Below, one piece after another: positions 7,707 through 16,659 of a stretch of 64,000 bases of DNA. Position numbers and translations under genes: made by a program. How positions within the stretch are numbered: position 1 is the stretch's first letter; each line of letters starts with the position of its first letter. The stretch spans positions 1-64,000 of the forward strand of contig JBBREP010000002.1 in NCBI GenBank assembly GCA_038202885.1, read 5' to 3'. The notes beneath the pieces are model-generated. The model ran no database searches. It was not told the DNA's origin and saw only the letters and a program-made list of their open reading frames with translations. This DNA comes from JBBREP01 sp038202885 (GTDB lineage: Bacteria; Actinomycetota; Acidimicrobiia; IMCC26256; PALSA-610).

Positions 7707-8876
7707 TCAGATGAACGAGGTCTCCGCCGTCAGCCCTCGGCCTGCATGCTCGCCCGTCACGATCGGCTGGCAGTTCCCCCAGCCGCGGCCACCGCCGACG
7801 GGGTCATCGACGAGCACGAACGTGTCACGAATCTGGTGGAGGGCTTGGAACACCTCGGGTCCAGTGCAGTCGGCGATCCGCTCGCCCTCCACGTGCATCG
7901 GCCCACGCCACTCCCCGTGATGATGCCCGTTCCACCCGAAATACAGGCCGGCGCCGAGATGGAACCCGGTGTCGGTCGGCACCGTGAACGTGAAGGGGCG
8001 TTCGCGTCCGTCCGCCATGTGCGTGTGCACCATCCCGCCGCGCAGACGCCGGGTGACGGGATCGAAATCGAGTTCGAGTTCGATGTCGCTGAACGGCTCG
8101 ACTCGGCCGTCGGGGTGCTCGACACCGCCCGTGATCATCTTCTGCAACACGCGACCGAAGCCCTCGATCTTCGTGGTGTGCAGGAACACCGCATAGTGCG
8201 AACCGTCGGGCCGTTCGAACAGCAACGGGCACCAGATCATCGAGAACGCCACACCGTCGATCATCGTCGGCGCCGGCTCGAGGTCGGTCAGCGCCGCGCC
8301 GACGTCGTAGCGGACACCCCAACTGTGATCGCGCGTACTCACCCACTCATCGGACGTCATGTCGTGACGCGCGCCGTCGATGTCGACCCAGCCGTGCGCG
8401 GTGCCGATCTGGTGGTAGCGCACGAGCTCGGCGTTGACGCGCCGGCCATCGGGACTGCGACCGTGCGTGCGATCTTCGGTGTTGCACGGCACCGACGCCT
8501 GGAACGTGAAGTCGAACGAGATCGGCTGGCACTCGTTTGCGTCGAGCGCGAAGCGCACGGCCTGCAATGGCTCGAGCACCTCGTAGTAGATCGGCCCGAT
8601 CGCAGTCTCGTCGAGCTCGGGGAACAGCCGCCTGCTGGCGCGCACGGTGATCTGTTCGAGCCCGCGCGACACGCCTGCATAGGCATCCATCACGTTGCGG
8701 TTCGTGTACTTGCCGAGCCCGAACCCGATCTGGAGCGAGCCGTCGCGCTTGGCCGCCATCGCACAGACCTTCTCGGTCCAGGCGAGGTCGGACGTGGCGA
8801 CGGTGGCGAACGTCTCGGCGACTTGGTGGCAGAAGCGTTCGTCGGCTGCGGTGACCGGACCGACCATGTTGTTCAC
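7707..8876 (-). CDS. uncharacterised lipocalin-like protein (AttH/CrtC-like fold suspected)
   Basis: A 389-residue protein from a GTG with GGGAG 8 bases upstream; a longer frame to 9020 would run through the palindrome at 8985 and is rejected. No signal peptide. Recognisable features are strand-rich halves, the 'STRDHSWGVRYD' motif in the middle and 'DFDPVTRRLRGGMVHTHMADGRERPFTF' followed by HHHGEWRGPMHVEGE. The D-x-SWG-R motif recalls proteins of the AttH / hydroxyneurosporene-synthase-like double-lipocalin group, so a hydrophobic ligand is possible. It is a distant paralogue of the divergent gene at 9112. The 171 bases beyond its stop, up to menC, hold no supported gene. Confidence 0.75.
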   Translation of the reverse strand: MNNMVGPVTAADERFCHQVAETFATVATSDLAWTEKVCAMAAKRDGSLQIGFGLGKYTNRNVMDAYAGVSRGLEQITVRASRRLFPELDETAIGPIYYEVLEPLQAVRFALDANECQPISFDFTFQASVPCNTEDRTHGRSPDGRRVNAELVRYHQIGTAHGWVDIDGARHDMTSDEWVSTRDHSWGVRYDVGAALTDLEPAPTMIDGVAFSMIWCPLLFERPDGSHYAVFLHTTKIEGFGRVLQKMITGGVEHPDGRVEPFSDIELELDFDPVTRRLRGGMVHTHMADGRERPFTFTVPTDTGFHLGAGLYFGWNGHHHGEWRGPMHVEGERIADCTGPEVFQALHQIRDTFVLVDDPVGGGRGWGNCQPIVTGEHAGRGLTAETSFI

Positions 8877-8984
8877 GTTTTCGCTCCCGGAGTGAAAGAG
8901 GGGTTCCAGGGATGGTCTCGCGCGGCGATCATCGCCACGGTCGGCGACGCTACCGTCGGCCGCCGCCGCGCACCCGGGCGCGCC

Positions 8985-9031
8985 TCCATTGGTACTTCCG
9001 TCGCAATAATTGCATCCCAAGTACCAATGGA
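8985..9031. promoter_or_regulatory. nested co-centred palindromes between divergent paralogues
   Basis: Outer arms TCCATTGGTACTT (8985-8997) and AAGTACCAATGGA (9019-9031) are perfectly complementary over 13 bp. Exactly in the middle lies a second palindrome, GCAAT-A-ATTGC (9003-9013). Both share centre 9008. It sits 109 bases upstream of the leftward gene and 81 upstream of the rightward one, so it probably controls both. Confidence 0.75.
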
Positions 9032-9111
9032 CGGAGTGGTTGCGCCCATTGCAGACTCCCCTGCCGGTCGGTCGTTGGCCCGCTCGACGCTCACGACACT
9101 ACGGTCAGCAG

Positions 9112-10272
9112 ATGCGCGATTACCAGTCTTCGTTGTCGTCATGGGACGACTACCCGGTGCACCAGCAGGCCGACACCATCCGCAACGTCGCGACGAGCGA
9201 CCGCAACTTCTACGACCGCTACTACTTCAACATGCACGGCAGTAGCGACGAGCTGTTCATGGTGATGGGTATGGGCCAGTACCCGAACCTCGGTACCCAA
9301 GACTGCTTCGCATCGGTACGCCGTGGCGAGGTCCAGCACGTCGTTCGGGCGTCGCGCGAGCTCGGTGACCGCATGGACACGAGCGTCGGGCCGTTCCGAG
9401 TCGAGGTGATCGAGCCGCTGCGCAAGGTCCGTTTCATCTGCGATCCATCGTCGCATTCCACGACCGAGGCCGACAGCGGTGCGCTGCAGATCGCGTGCGA
9501 CCTCATGTGGGAAGGCGCCATGGAGGCATTCGAGGAACCGCGCCAGTACGTCCGCCGCCACGGCCGCGTCCTGTTCGACACAATGCGGTTCGCGCAGACG
9601 GGTTGCTGGAGCGGCACGCTCGAGGTTGCGGGCGAGCATTTCGACGTGACACCCGACCGTTGGTGGGGCACGCGCGACCGCTCGTGGGGTGTGCGCCCGC
9701 ACGGCGAGAAGGAGCCCGAGGGCATTCACGCCGGCACCGGATCCATGCAAGGCATGTGGAACTACGACCCGATGCAGTTCGACGACCATTCGATCCTCTA
9801 CATGCTGCACGAGGAACCCACCGGGCGGCGCGTGCTCGAAGAAGCCATGCGCATCTGGCACGACCCGTCGCGAGAACCCGAGTGGCTCGGCCGTCCGGAG
9901 TACGACCACGAACTGAAGCCGGGCACGCGTTTCGTCACGCACTCGACGATCTCGTTCCCGAACGCGCCCGAGGGTGCGCTGACGATCGACGTGGAACCGC
10001 TCCTGCCGAGCTACATCGCGATCGGCACCGGGTACGGCGTCGAAGACGACTGGCGCCACGGCATGTATCAAGGCCCGCTCGTGGTGCAAGGGCGCGAGTT
10101 CAAGATCGCCGAGATCGAGCCCTGGGCCCATTTCACGATCGTCGATCAGGTCGCACGCTTCACCCAGAGCAACGGCGTCGTGGGCTACGGCCTGCACGAA
10201 CACGGTTTCTTCGGTCCGTTCCCCAAGTACGGCATGCACGAGGCCCACGACGGTGCCGGGAGCGGTCAGTAG
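9112..10272 (+). CDS. uncharacterised lipocalin-like protein, paralogue of the divergent gene
   Basis: A 386-residue protein from the ATG at 9112; the longer frame to 9010 would read through the intergenic palindrome. It shares with its divergent neighbour the order of motifs: 'GQYPNLGTQDCFASVRRGEVQHVVRASREL' (neighbour 'GKYTNRNVMDAYAGVSRGLEQITVRASRRL'), 'IEPLRKVRF', 'TRDRSWGVRPHG' and the C-terminal 'HGMYQGPLVVQGREFKIAEIEPW'. No signal peptide or membrane helix. It reads into an amidohydrolase gene 46 bases downstream, probably as an operon. Ligand or reaction unknown. Confidence 0.75.
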   Translation: MRDYQSSLSSWDDYPVHQQADTIRNVATSDRNFYDRYYFNMHGSSDELFMVMGMGQYPNLGTQDCFASVRRGEVQHVVRASRELGDRMDTSVGPFRVEVIEPLRKVRFICDPSSHSTTEADSGALQIACDLMWEGAMEAFEEPRQYVRRHGRVLFDTMRFAQTGCWSGTLEVAGEHFDVTPDRWWGTRDRSWGVRPHGEKEPEGIHAGTGSMQGMWNYDPMQFDDHSILYMLHEEPTGRRVLEEAMRIWHDPSREPEWLGRPEYDHELKPGTRFVTHSTISFPNAPEGALTIDVEPLLPSYIAIGTGYGVEDDWRHGMYQGPLVVQGREFKIAEIEPWAHFTIVDQVARFTQSNGVVGYGLHEHGFFGPFPKYGMHEAHDGAGSGQ

Positions 10273-10318
10273 GATCTGACGGGTAGTCAGATTTGGTTCG
10301 TGCATGGGAGGCGCAGGG

Positions 10319-12049
10319 ATGCTCGACGTGAAGATCATCGGAGCGACGCTCGTCGACGGCACCGGCGCGCCGGCACGCCTGGCCGACGTCGGCATCACCG
10401 GCGACCGCATCAGCGCGATCACTGCGCCCGGCGCGCTCGAAGACGAGGCGGCCGTCACCACGATCGACGGCACCGGCCTGATCCTCACGCCGGGGTTTGT
10501 CGACCCGCACACCCACTACGACGCGCAGTTGCACTGGGATCCGTTCGCAACACCCTCGAACGTGCACGGCGTCACCACCGTGATCGGCGGCAACTGCGGT
10601 TTCACGCTCGCACCGATCAGGGACGACGCGGCCGACTACACGCGCAAGATGATGGCGAAGGTCGAAGGCATGCCGCTCGCCGCGCTCGAGCACGGCATCG
10701 ATTGGAACTGGCACACCTTCGCCGAGTTTCTCGGCTCCTTCGACGACAAGATCGCCGTGAATGCTGGGTTCCTCGTGGGCCATTGCGCGATCCGCCGCTA
10801 CGTGATGGGCGCCGATTCGGTGGGCAACGAGGCCACGCCGGAACAGATCGACGCGATGGTGGCACTGCTGCACGAATCGATCGACGCGGGCGGACTCGGG
10901 TTCTCCACCACGCTCTCGCACACCCATTCCGACGGCGACGGTAAGCCCGTGCCGTCTCGCTGGGCCACCCACGACGAAGTACTCGCGCTGTCGGGAGCGG
11001 TGCGCGACCACGACGGCACGTCGCTCGAGGCGATTGTGAGCGGCTGTCTCGACAAGTTCAGCGACGACGAGATCGAGTTGCTCGCCAGGATGAGTGCCGC
11101 GGGACAACGCCCGCTCAACTGGAACGTGCTCACGATCGACTCGCGTGTCCCCGAACGCGTACCCCGGCAGCTCGAGGCTGGCACACGCGCCGCCGAGCTC
11201 GGCGGTCGCGTGATCGCGCTCACGATGCCCACGATCGTGCCCATGAACATGAGCTTCGGTACGTACTGCGCGCTGTTCATGATTCCAGGTTGGGGCGACG
11301 TGATGAGCCTGCCGTTGGCGGAGCGCATCGCCAAGCTGCGCGATCCTGCGGTACGAGCCGATCTCGACGCCAAGGCGAACAGCCCCGAAGCCGGCGTGTT
11401 CCGGCGGCTCGCGTCGTGGGGCGCGTACGTGCTCGGCGACACGTATTCGCCGGCCAATGAAGGCCTGACTACGCGCCGAGTGAGCGACATCGCCAAGGAG
11501 CGTGGCCAGACGAACTTCGACTGCCTGCTCGACATCGTGATCAACGACGACCTGCGAACGATCCTGTGGCCAATCGCGAGCGATGGCGACGACGCGTCGT
11601 GGACGCTGCGCGCCGAGGCGTGGGACGACGAGCGCGTGATGCTCGGCGGCTCCGACGCGGGCGCGCATCTCGATCGCATGTGCGGCGCGCCGTACACCAC
11701 TCGCTTCCTCGGCGACATGTTGCGGGGCCGCAAGCTCGTGTCGCTCGAGCGCGCCGTGCAGCTGATCACCGATGCACCGGCCAAACTGTTCGGGCTCGTC
11801 GATCGCGGCCGCGTCGTCGAAGGGGCCTACGCCGACCTCGTGTTGTTCGACCCCGAGACGATCGCGAGCGAGCACGCTCGCCTCGTGGCCGACCTGCCCG
11901 GAGGCACGGCCCGACTCACCGCCGGATCGATCGGCGTCGAGCACGTCTTCGTCAACGGCGTGGAAACCGTCCGCGCGGGAGCGGCAACCGGAGCGATCCC
12001 CGGCACCGTGCTGCGTTCGGGCCGCGACACCACCACCGTCGCCGTCTGA
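10319..12049 (+). CDS. N-acyl-D-amino-acid deacylase-like amidohydrolase
   Basis: A 576-residue protein of the D-aminoacylase/dihydroorotase-like amidohydrolase class. It has the metal-binding DPHTHYDAQ (D62, H64, H66), GGNCGFTLAP, a late 'LGGSDAGAHLDRMCGAP' with the catalytic Asp, and the C-terminal 'AKLFGLVDRGRVVEGAYADLVLFDP' that closes the small beta-domain. The ATG at 10319 has GGAGG 7 bases upstream, so the earlier ATG at 10304 is discarded. The family hydrolyses N-acyl-D-amino acids or related amides; the substrate here is unknown. It follows the lipocalin-like gene in the same direction. Confidence 0.85.
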   Translation: MLDVKIIGATLVDGTGAPARLADVGITGDRISAITAPGALEDEAAVTTIDGTGLILTPGFVDPHTHYDAQLHWDPFATPSNVHGVTTVIGGNCGFTLAPIRDDAADYTRKMMAKVEGMPLAALEHGIDWNWHTFAEFLGSFDDKIAVNAGFLVGHCAIRRYVMGADSVGNEATPEQIDAMVALLHESIDAGGLGFSTTLSHTHSDGDGKPVPSRWATHDEVLALSGAVRDHDGTSLEAIVSGCLDKFSDDEIELLARMSAAGQRPLNWNVLTIDSRVPERVPRQLEAGTRAAELGGRVIALTMPTIVPMNMSFGTYCALFMIPGWGDVMSLPLAERIAKLRDPAVRADLDAKANSPEAGVFRRLASWGAYVLGDTYSPANEGLTTRRVSDIAKERGQTNFDCLLDIVINDDLRTILWPIASDGDDASWTLRAEAWDDERVMLGGSDAGAHLDRMCGAPYTTRFLGDMLRGRKLVSLERAVQLITDAPAKLFGLVDRGRVVEGAYADLVLFDPETIASEHARLVADLPGGTARLTAGSIGVEHVFVNGVETVRAGAATGAIPGTVLRSGRDTTTVAV

Positions 12050-12067
12050 ACGCGCCGGCTTCGCCGA

Positions 12068-12556
12068 TCAGCTATCGCGCTGCCGCGGCAGCGCGCGCAT
12101 CTCGACCTCGCCTGCGCACTCACCTTCGATGATGACGTCGCCCATCGCGACGAAGCCGTTGCGCGCGTAGAGCCGCTCCGCGGGGACATTCCCGTCGCGC
12201 ACATGCAAACGAAGCTCGGGATACCCCGAGTCCTGCGCCCATGACAACACGGCCTGCACGAGGGTGTCGCCGACGCCCACGCCGCGCGCCGCCGGGTCGA
12301 CCCACATCGATTGCAGCCACACAATCGCGGCGCCACCGAAGTCAGGGCGAGCGGCGGCGACGCCCATCGCGACACCGGAGGCATCTTCGCAGAGGAACGT
12401 CGCTCCCGAGGTGGTCCACCGTTGCCAGTCGGCGTCGGTGCGTTCGAGCTCGCGGGCCAGCGTCGACGCGAACGCGTCCGGCGCGTCCGCGAGCGCCCGC
12501 AGGCGCACATCGCGGATCGTCCGCTCGTCGCCCAACACCGCCTGGCGCACACGCAT
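12068..12556 (-). CDS. GNAT N-acetyltransferase
   Basis: A 162-residue protein starting at the ATG 12556 (MRVRQAVLGDERTIRDVRLRAL). It has the typical GNAT core: WLQSMWVDPAARGVGVGDTLVQAVLSWA (acetyl-CoA pyrophosphate loop R/G-x-x-G-x-G/A) and LHVRDGNVPAERLYARNGFVAMG. The acceptor is unknown. It converges on the amidohydrolase and is divergent from the acyl-CoA synthetase 105 bases away; a longer upstream reading into that gap and gene is not supported. Confidence 0.88.
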   Translation of the reverse strand: MRVRQAVLGDERTIRDVRLRALADAPDAFASTLARELERTDADWQRWTTSGATFLCEDASGVAMGVAAARPDFGGAAIVWLQSMWVDPAARGVGVGDTLVQAVLSWAQDSGYPELRLHVRDGNVPAERLYARNGFVAMGDVIIEGECAGEVEMRALPRQRDS

Positions 12557-12661
12557 ACACACATCATCGCCGCACTGACCGGGCCAGTGCATCGAATTTG
12601 GTCCAGCCCAGCTGAGCACCGTCAACGGGCGCGCTCGGAGCAGCGTCGTAGCCTGCGGTCG

Positions 12662-14239
12662 ATGAAGATCATGCGGCCCGCCGACGCCTTGCGCCTCGCG
12701 CGGGTCGTGGAGCGATCCGGGCTGTGGCGCCCGCGACGCCCCGACCGGTGGCTCGGCGTCGCGCTCGCCATCCACCGCTTCGGTCCCGGGCTCGCCGGCA
12801 TCATCAGCAGCGCCTCATCGCTGCACGGGCGCGACATCGCGCTGATCGATCACGAGCGCCATCTCACCTTCACCGAACTCGACGCCCGCAGCAACGCGCT
12901 CGCGCATGCGCTCGCCAATCGCGGGGTGACCACCGGCAGCGTCACCGCAATCCTCGCGCGCAACCGGGTTGGCTTCGTCGAGGCAATCGCGGGCGTCGCC
13001 AAGACGGGCGCACACATGTTGTTGCTCAACACGCAGATGGCCGGCCCGCAGCTCCACGACATCTGTGCGCGCGAAGGCGTCGCGACGATCCTCGTCGACG
13101 ACGATCTGGCCCACCTCGCGGAATCGGTGCCGGACGTCGAGCACATCTCCATGTCGAGCATCGATGCACTGGTGGCCGACCACACGAGCGCGGCGCCTCG
13201 GGTGCCGGTGGCGCCGGGCCGAACGATCATCCTGACGTCGGGCACCACCGGAACGCCGAAAGGCGCGAACCGCGACACGCCGAGCGTCGCGGCGGCCGCC
13301 ACGATCGGACTCCTCGACCTCATCGCCTACCGGGGCAGTCGGCCAATGCTCGTTGCCGCGCCGCTGTTCCACGCGTGGGGATTCGCGAACCTCACGATCT
13401 CGCTCGCGCTCGGCGGCACGACGGTGCTGCAACCGCGCTTCGATCCTGAGGCGACGCTCGACGCCATCGCGACACACCGCGTCGACACGTTGGTGGCCGT
13501 ACCGGTGATGTTGCGGCGCATGCTCGAACTCGATCCGTCAGTGCGAGCGCGCTACGACACGAGCACGCTCCGCGTCGTACCCCTGTCGGGCTCGTCGCTG
13601 CCGTGGGGATTGGCCGAGGCGTTCATGGATGCGTTCGGCGACGTCGTGTACAACCTCTACGGATCCACCGAAGTCGGATCGGTCACCGTGGCGACGCCGG
13701 CCGATCTGCGGGCCGCGCCGGGCACGGCCGGTCACCCCACGCCAGGGATCACGCTGCGCATCATCGATGATGACGACAAGTCGGTGGGCGTCGGCGTCAG
13801 GGGCCGCATCATGGTCCACAGTCCGCTCACGTTCGGCGGCTACACCGATGGCACCAACAAGGCCGTCGTCGATGGCTATATGGCCACCGGCGATGTCGGG
13901 CACCTCGACGAGCACGGTCGATTGTTCGTCGAGGGCCGCGACGATGACATGATCGTGAGCGGCGGCGAGAACGTGTTCCCATTGGAGGTCGAAGACCTTC
14001 TCGCGACGCATCCCGCCATCATGGAAGCCGCGGTCACTGCAGTGCCCGATCCGGAATTCGGCGCACGCTTGCACGCCCATGTCGTGCGAGCGCATGGTGC
14101 CGAGGTCGATGCCGACGAAGTTCGTACGTTCGTGCGCGACCGCCTCGCTCGCTACAAGGTGCCGCGCGACGTGACCTTCGTCGACGTGCTGCCCCGCAAT
14201 GCCACTGGCAAGATTGTCAAGCGGGCCCTCACGCCGTGA
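12662..14239 (+). CDS. AMP-forming acyl-CoA synthetase
   Basis: A 525-residue member of the ANL superfamily that activates a carboxylic acid as acyl-AMP and then acyl-CoA. P-loop TSGTTGTPKGAN at 192-203, aromatic/ATP motif LYGSTEVGS, YMATGDVGHLDEHGRLFVEGRDDDMI hinge region, and the A10 lysine K517 in NATGKIVK. The N-terminal 50 residues include a basic, partly hydrophobic segment. The substrate is probably a medium or long-chain acid; this cannot be read from the sequence. The next gene, a ROK kinase, overlaps its stop (GTGA). Confidence 0.88.
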   Translation: MKIMRPADALRLARVVERSGLWRPRRPDRWLGVALAIHRFGPGLAGIISSASSLHGRDIALIDHERHLTFTELDARSNALAHALANRGVTTGSVTAILARNRVGFVEAIAGVAKTGAHMLLLNTQMAGPQLHDICAREGVATILVDDDLAHLAESVPDVEHISMSSIDALVADHTSAAPRVPVAPGRTIILTSGTTGTPKGANRDTPSVAAAATIGLLDLIAYRGSRPMLVAAPLFHAWGFANLTISLALGGTTVLQPRFDPEATLDAIATHRVDTLVAVPVMLRRMLELDPSVRARYDTSTLRVVPLSGSSLPWGLAEAFMDAFGDVVYNLYGSTEVGSVTVATPADLRAAPGTAGHPTPGITLRIIDDDDKSVGVGVRGRIMVHSPLTFGGYTDGTNKAVVDGYMATGDVGHLDEHGRLFVEGRDDDMIVSGGENVFPLEVEDLLATHPAIMEAAVTAVPDPEFGARLHAHVVRAHGAEVDADEVRTFVRDRLARYKVPRDVTFVDVLPRNATGKIVKRALTP

Positions 14240-15117
14240 CGGCCACGGTGCCGGGCAACGTCGTCGCGGTCGACATCGGCGGCACGAAACTCGCGGCCGG
14301 GGTCGTGGGCGCAGATGGCACGCTCGTGGCCCGCTCGGCCGTGCCCACACCGGCCACCCACGACGCCGAAGGATTGTGGCAGACGCTCGCGCACCTGATC
14401 GACGACGTTCGGGTCGGTGACGAGATCGCCGTGGGCGTCGGCACGGGCGGCCCGATGGCGCGGGGCGGCGTGCACGTGTCGCCGCTGAACATCGTGGCGT
14501 GGCGCCAGTTCCCGTTGCGGGCGCGTCTCGCGGCGCACACCGGGCTGGCAACGTTCGTCGACAACGACGCCAAAGCACTCGCGCTCGGCGAAGGCTGGCT
14601 CGGCGCCGCGCAACACAGCGCGAACTTCATGGCGATGGTGGTGAGCACCGGCATCGGCGGTGGGATCGTGCTCGACGGACATCTGCTCGATGGCAACGAC
14701 GGCAACGCCGGTCACGTCGGGCACATGATGGTCGAGCCCGATGGCCGCCTGTGCGCCTGCGGCGCGCGCGGTTGCCTCGAAGCCGAAGCAAGCGGAACCG
14801 CGATCGCGGCCATCACCGGCGCGCCGCCCAAGGACGCACCCGCGGCGGTTGTCGAACGCACGGGCATGTTGGTGGGGCGCGCCGTCGCCAGCGTCGCGAA
14901 TCTCCTCGACCTGCAACTCGCGGTCGTGGCCGGGTCGGTCGCGCTGGGGTACGGCGCGCCGTTCTTCGCAGCCGCGCAGCGCGAACTCGACGCCCGGTGC
15001 CAGCTCGACTTCGCTCGGGGCACCACCATCGTCCCGGCCGGTCTCGGAGAGCGCGGCCCGCTCATCGGCGCCGCGCGCGTCGCGTTCGCTGCGCTCGCGC
15101 CGCTCGGTGCTCCCTGA
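14236..15117 (+). CDS. ROK-family sugar kinase (glucokinase-like)
   Basis: A 293-residue protein with the ROK signature: ATP motif VAVDIGGTKLAAG (residues 10-22), catalytic D111 in FVDNDAKALALGE, STGIGGGIV, and the zinc site H160 (GHVGHM) with C173, C175 and C180 (CACGARGCLEAE). It phosphorylates a hexose, most likely glucose or an N-acyl hexosamine. The GTG start overlaps the stop of the acyl-CoA synthetase by 4 bases, an unusual operon partner for a sugar kinase. Confidence 0.9.
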   Translation: MTATVPGNVVAVDIGGTKLAAGVVGADGTLVARSAVPTPATHDAEGLWQTLAHLIDDVRVGDEIAVGVGTGGPMARGGVHVSPLNIVAWRQFPLRARLAAHTGLATFVDNDAKALALGEGWLGAAQHSANFMAMVVSTGIGGGIVLDGHLLDGNDGNAGHVGHMMVEPDGRLCACGARGCLEAEASGTAIAAITGAPPKDAPAAVVERTGMLVGRAVASVANLLDLQLAVVAGSVALGYGAPFFAAAQRELDARCQLDFARGTTIVPAGLGERGPLIGAARVAFAALAPLGAP

Positions 15118-15120
15118 GCG

Positions 15121-15696
15121 CTACTGCAGGCCGAACGCCGGGTACTCGTCGCGCAGCAACCCAACGTAGGCAGCCACGCGCGTGCCGTACCGCGACAGCT
15201 TGATGATGTAGTCGCGCAGACCTTCAGGCCACGTTCCGGTGAAGAGCACGGCGAAGAACGCACCGAGCATCACGAAGAACGCACCGATGAAGAGGAAGAA
15301 CAGCACGACGTAGTGCGGAATCGCCAGGAACCACTTGTAGAGCGGCTTCCAACGTCCGTACTCGTCTTGACGATCGATCTCGAGGAACGCCGGATCCGTA
15401 CGAGAATCTGTGGCCGCGGTGTCGAACTCGAACTTCGGGTATTCGTTACGCATGAACAACACGTAGGTCTCGACCCGCCATTGGTAGCGGTTCGTCATCA
15501 TGATGAAGTTGAAGATGCCTTCGGGGATCTGCTTCGTGAACAGGATCGTGAGAAAGGCCACGAACGTGAGGGCATTGCGCACGATCTGGAGCAGATACAT
15601 CACGACGAAATGCGGAATGGCGAGAAACATGTTGCCGATCACCCGCCAGCGATCAACCTCATAGCCGTGTTGAAAATCGAGCCGGACGCTGTCCAC
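15121..15696 (-). CDS. DUF4389 membrane protein
   Basis: A 191-residue protein. The GTG at 15696 is chosen because GGAGG lies 5 bases upstream; a GTG at 15708 would overlap that site. It is an internal duplication: two copies of 'W+.I.N/KWFLAIPHFVVMY/LF' each followed by a membrane hairpin, then 'NRY.WRV..Y...+NEYP.F' and 'SRYGTRVAAYVGLLRDEYPAF'. This matches the DUF4389 family, whose role is unknown. It converges on the ROK kinase gene with 3 bases between stops. Confidence 0.85.
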   Translation of the reverse strand: MDSVRLDFQHGYEVDRWRVIGNMFLAIPHFVVMYLLQIVRNALTFVAFLTILFTKQIPEGIFNFIMMTNRYQWRVETYVLFMRNEYPKFEFDTAATDSRTDPAFLEIDRQDEYGRWKPLYKWFLAIPHYVVLFFLFIGAFFVMLGAFFAVLFTGTWPEGLRDYIIKLSRYGTRVAAYVGLLRDEYPAFGLQ

Positions 15697-15766
15697 ACTT
15701 GCCTCCACGCATAGGTGGTACCGAATGGCCAGTGTGCAGCGCTAGTGACGTGGCGTCAACAACCGT

Positions 15767-16633
15767 TCAGCGATAGACGAAGCGACCGCCGTCGATCACC
15801 ACGACGCCGTCCTGGTTCACCGTCTGGTACTGCGCCTTGCCCGGTTCGAGCACCCACATACGGACCGTGAGCGTGTCGCCTGGCAGTACCGGCTTGGAGA
15901 AGCGATTGTCCATGCTCACAAACTTCTCGACATCCGAACCACAGAGCGTGTGCAACAGCGCCCGCCCCGTGAACCCGTACGTGCAGAGTCCGTGCAGAAT
16001 CGGCCGGTCGACGCCCATGAAGGGCAATGCCGGGTGGCCAGGGTCACTGTGCAGCGGGTTGCGGTCACCGGACAGGCGGTACAGCAGTGCCTGGTCGCGC
16101 CGCGTCACATACGACGTCTCGTGGTCGGGCGCGCGCTCGGGCGCCTTCGGCGGATCCACAACGTCGTCGCCCGCCGTACCGCAACCGCCCGCGTCGCGGA
16201 TATACGCCGCGAAGCGCGTCGTGAATGCCGGCTTGCCCGTGTCGACGTAGGTCGACACGTTCTCGAGTCGCACGACCGCAGCCTTGGTCTTGTCGTAGAT
16301 GCCGACGAGCCGCTGCACCGTCTCGATCTCGCCGTCGGGCGGGATCGGGCCGTGCAACGTGACGCCCTGCTCGGCGTGCAGGAGCTTGGTGAAGTCGTAG
16401 GTGCCCCAGGCCGGTGCGTTCGCGCCGCCGCCCATCGCGACGATCACCGGCAATGTCGGCAGCACCTTCTGGTCGATACCACCCGAGTTCTCGGTCGTGA
16501 ACTCCAGCTCGAAGCCGGTGGGATCGGTCTGTCCGGCGCCGACACCGAGCGCGTAGAGCAACGCGTCCTTCGACGTCCACGAGTTGCGACCCGGGTCGCT
16601 CGCCTTGCCGACGTTGTCGAGGATCAAGGGCAT
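15767..16633 (-). CDS. MaoC-type (R)-specific 2-enoyl-CoA hydratase (hydratase 2)
   Basis: A 288-residue double-hotdog protein like the hydratase-2 domain of peroxisomal MFE-2. An N-terminal non-catalytic hotdog precedes the catalytic motif 'ALLYRLSGDRNPLHSDP', whose Asp and His hydrate trans-2-enoyl-CoA to the (R)-3-hydroxyacyl-CoA. AGGAG lies 6 bases before the ATG at 16633. The gene follows the SDR at 16660 by 26 bases on the same strand. Together they make a split MFE-2: hydratase plus dehydrogenase. Likely role is beta-oxidation of fatty acids or sterol side chains. Confidence 0.9.
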   Translation of the reverse strand: MPLILDNVGKASDPGRNSWTSKDALLYALGVGAGQTDPTGFELEFTTENSGGIDQKVLPTLPVIVAMGGGANAPAWGTYDFTKLLHAEQGVTLHGPIPPDGEIETVQRLVGIYDKTKAAVVRLENVSTYVDTGKPAFTTRFAAYIRDAGGCGTAGDDVVDPPKAPERAPDHETSYVTRRDQALLYRLSGDRNPLHSDPGHPALPFMGVDRPILHGLCTYGFTGRALLHTLCGSDVEKFVSMDNRFSKPVLPGDTLTVRMWVLEPGKAQYQTVNQDGVVVIDGGRFVYR

Positions 16634-16659
16634 TGCAGTCTCCTGACGATCGCTTCGAA

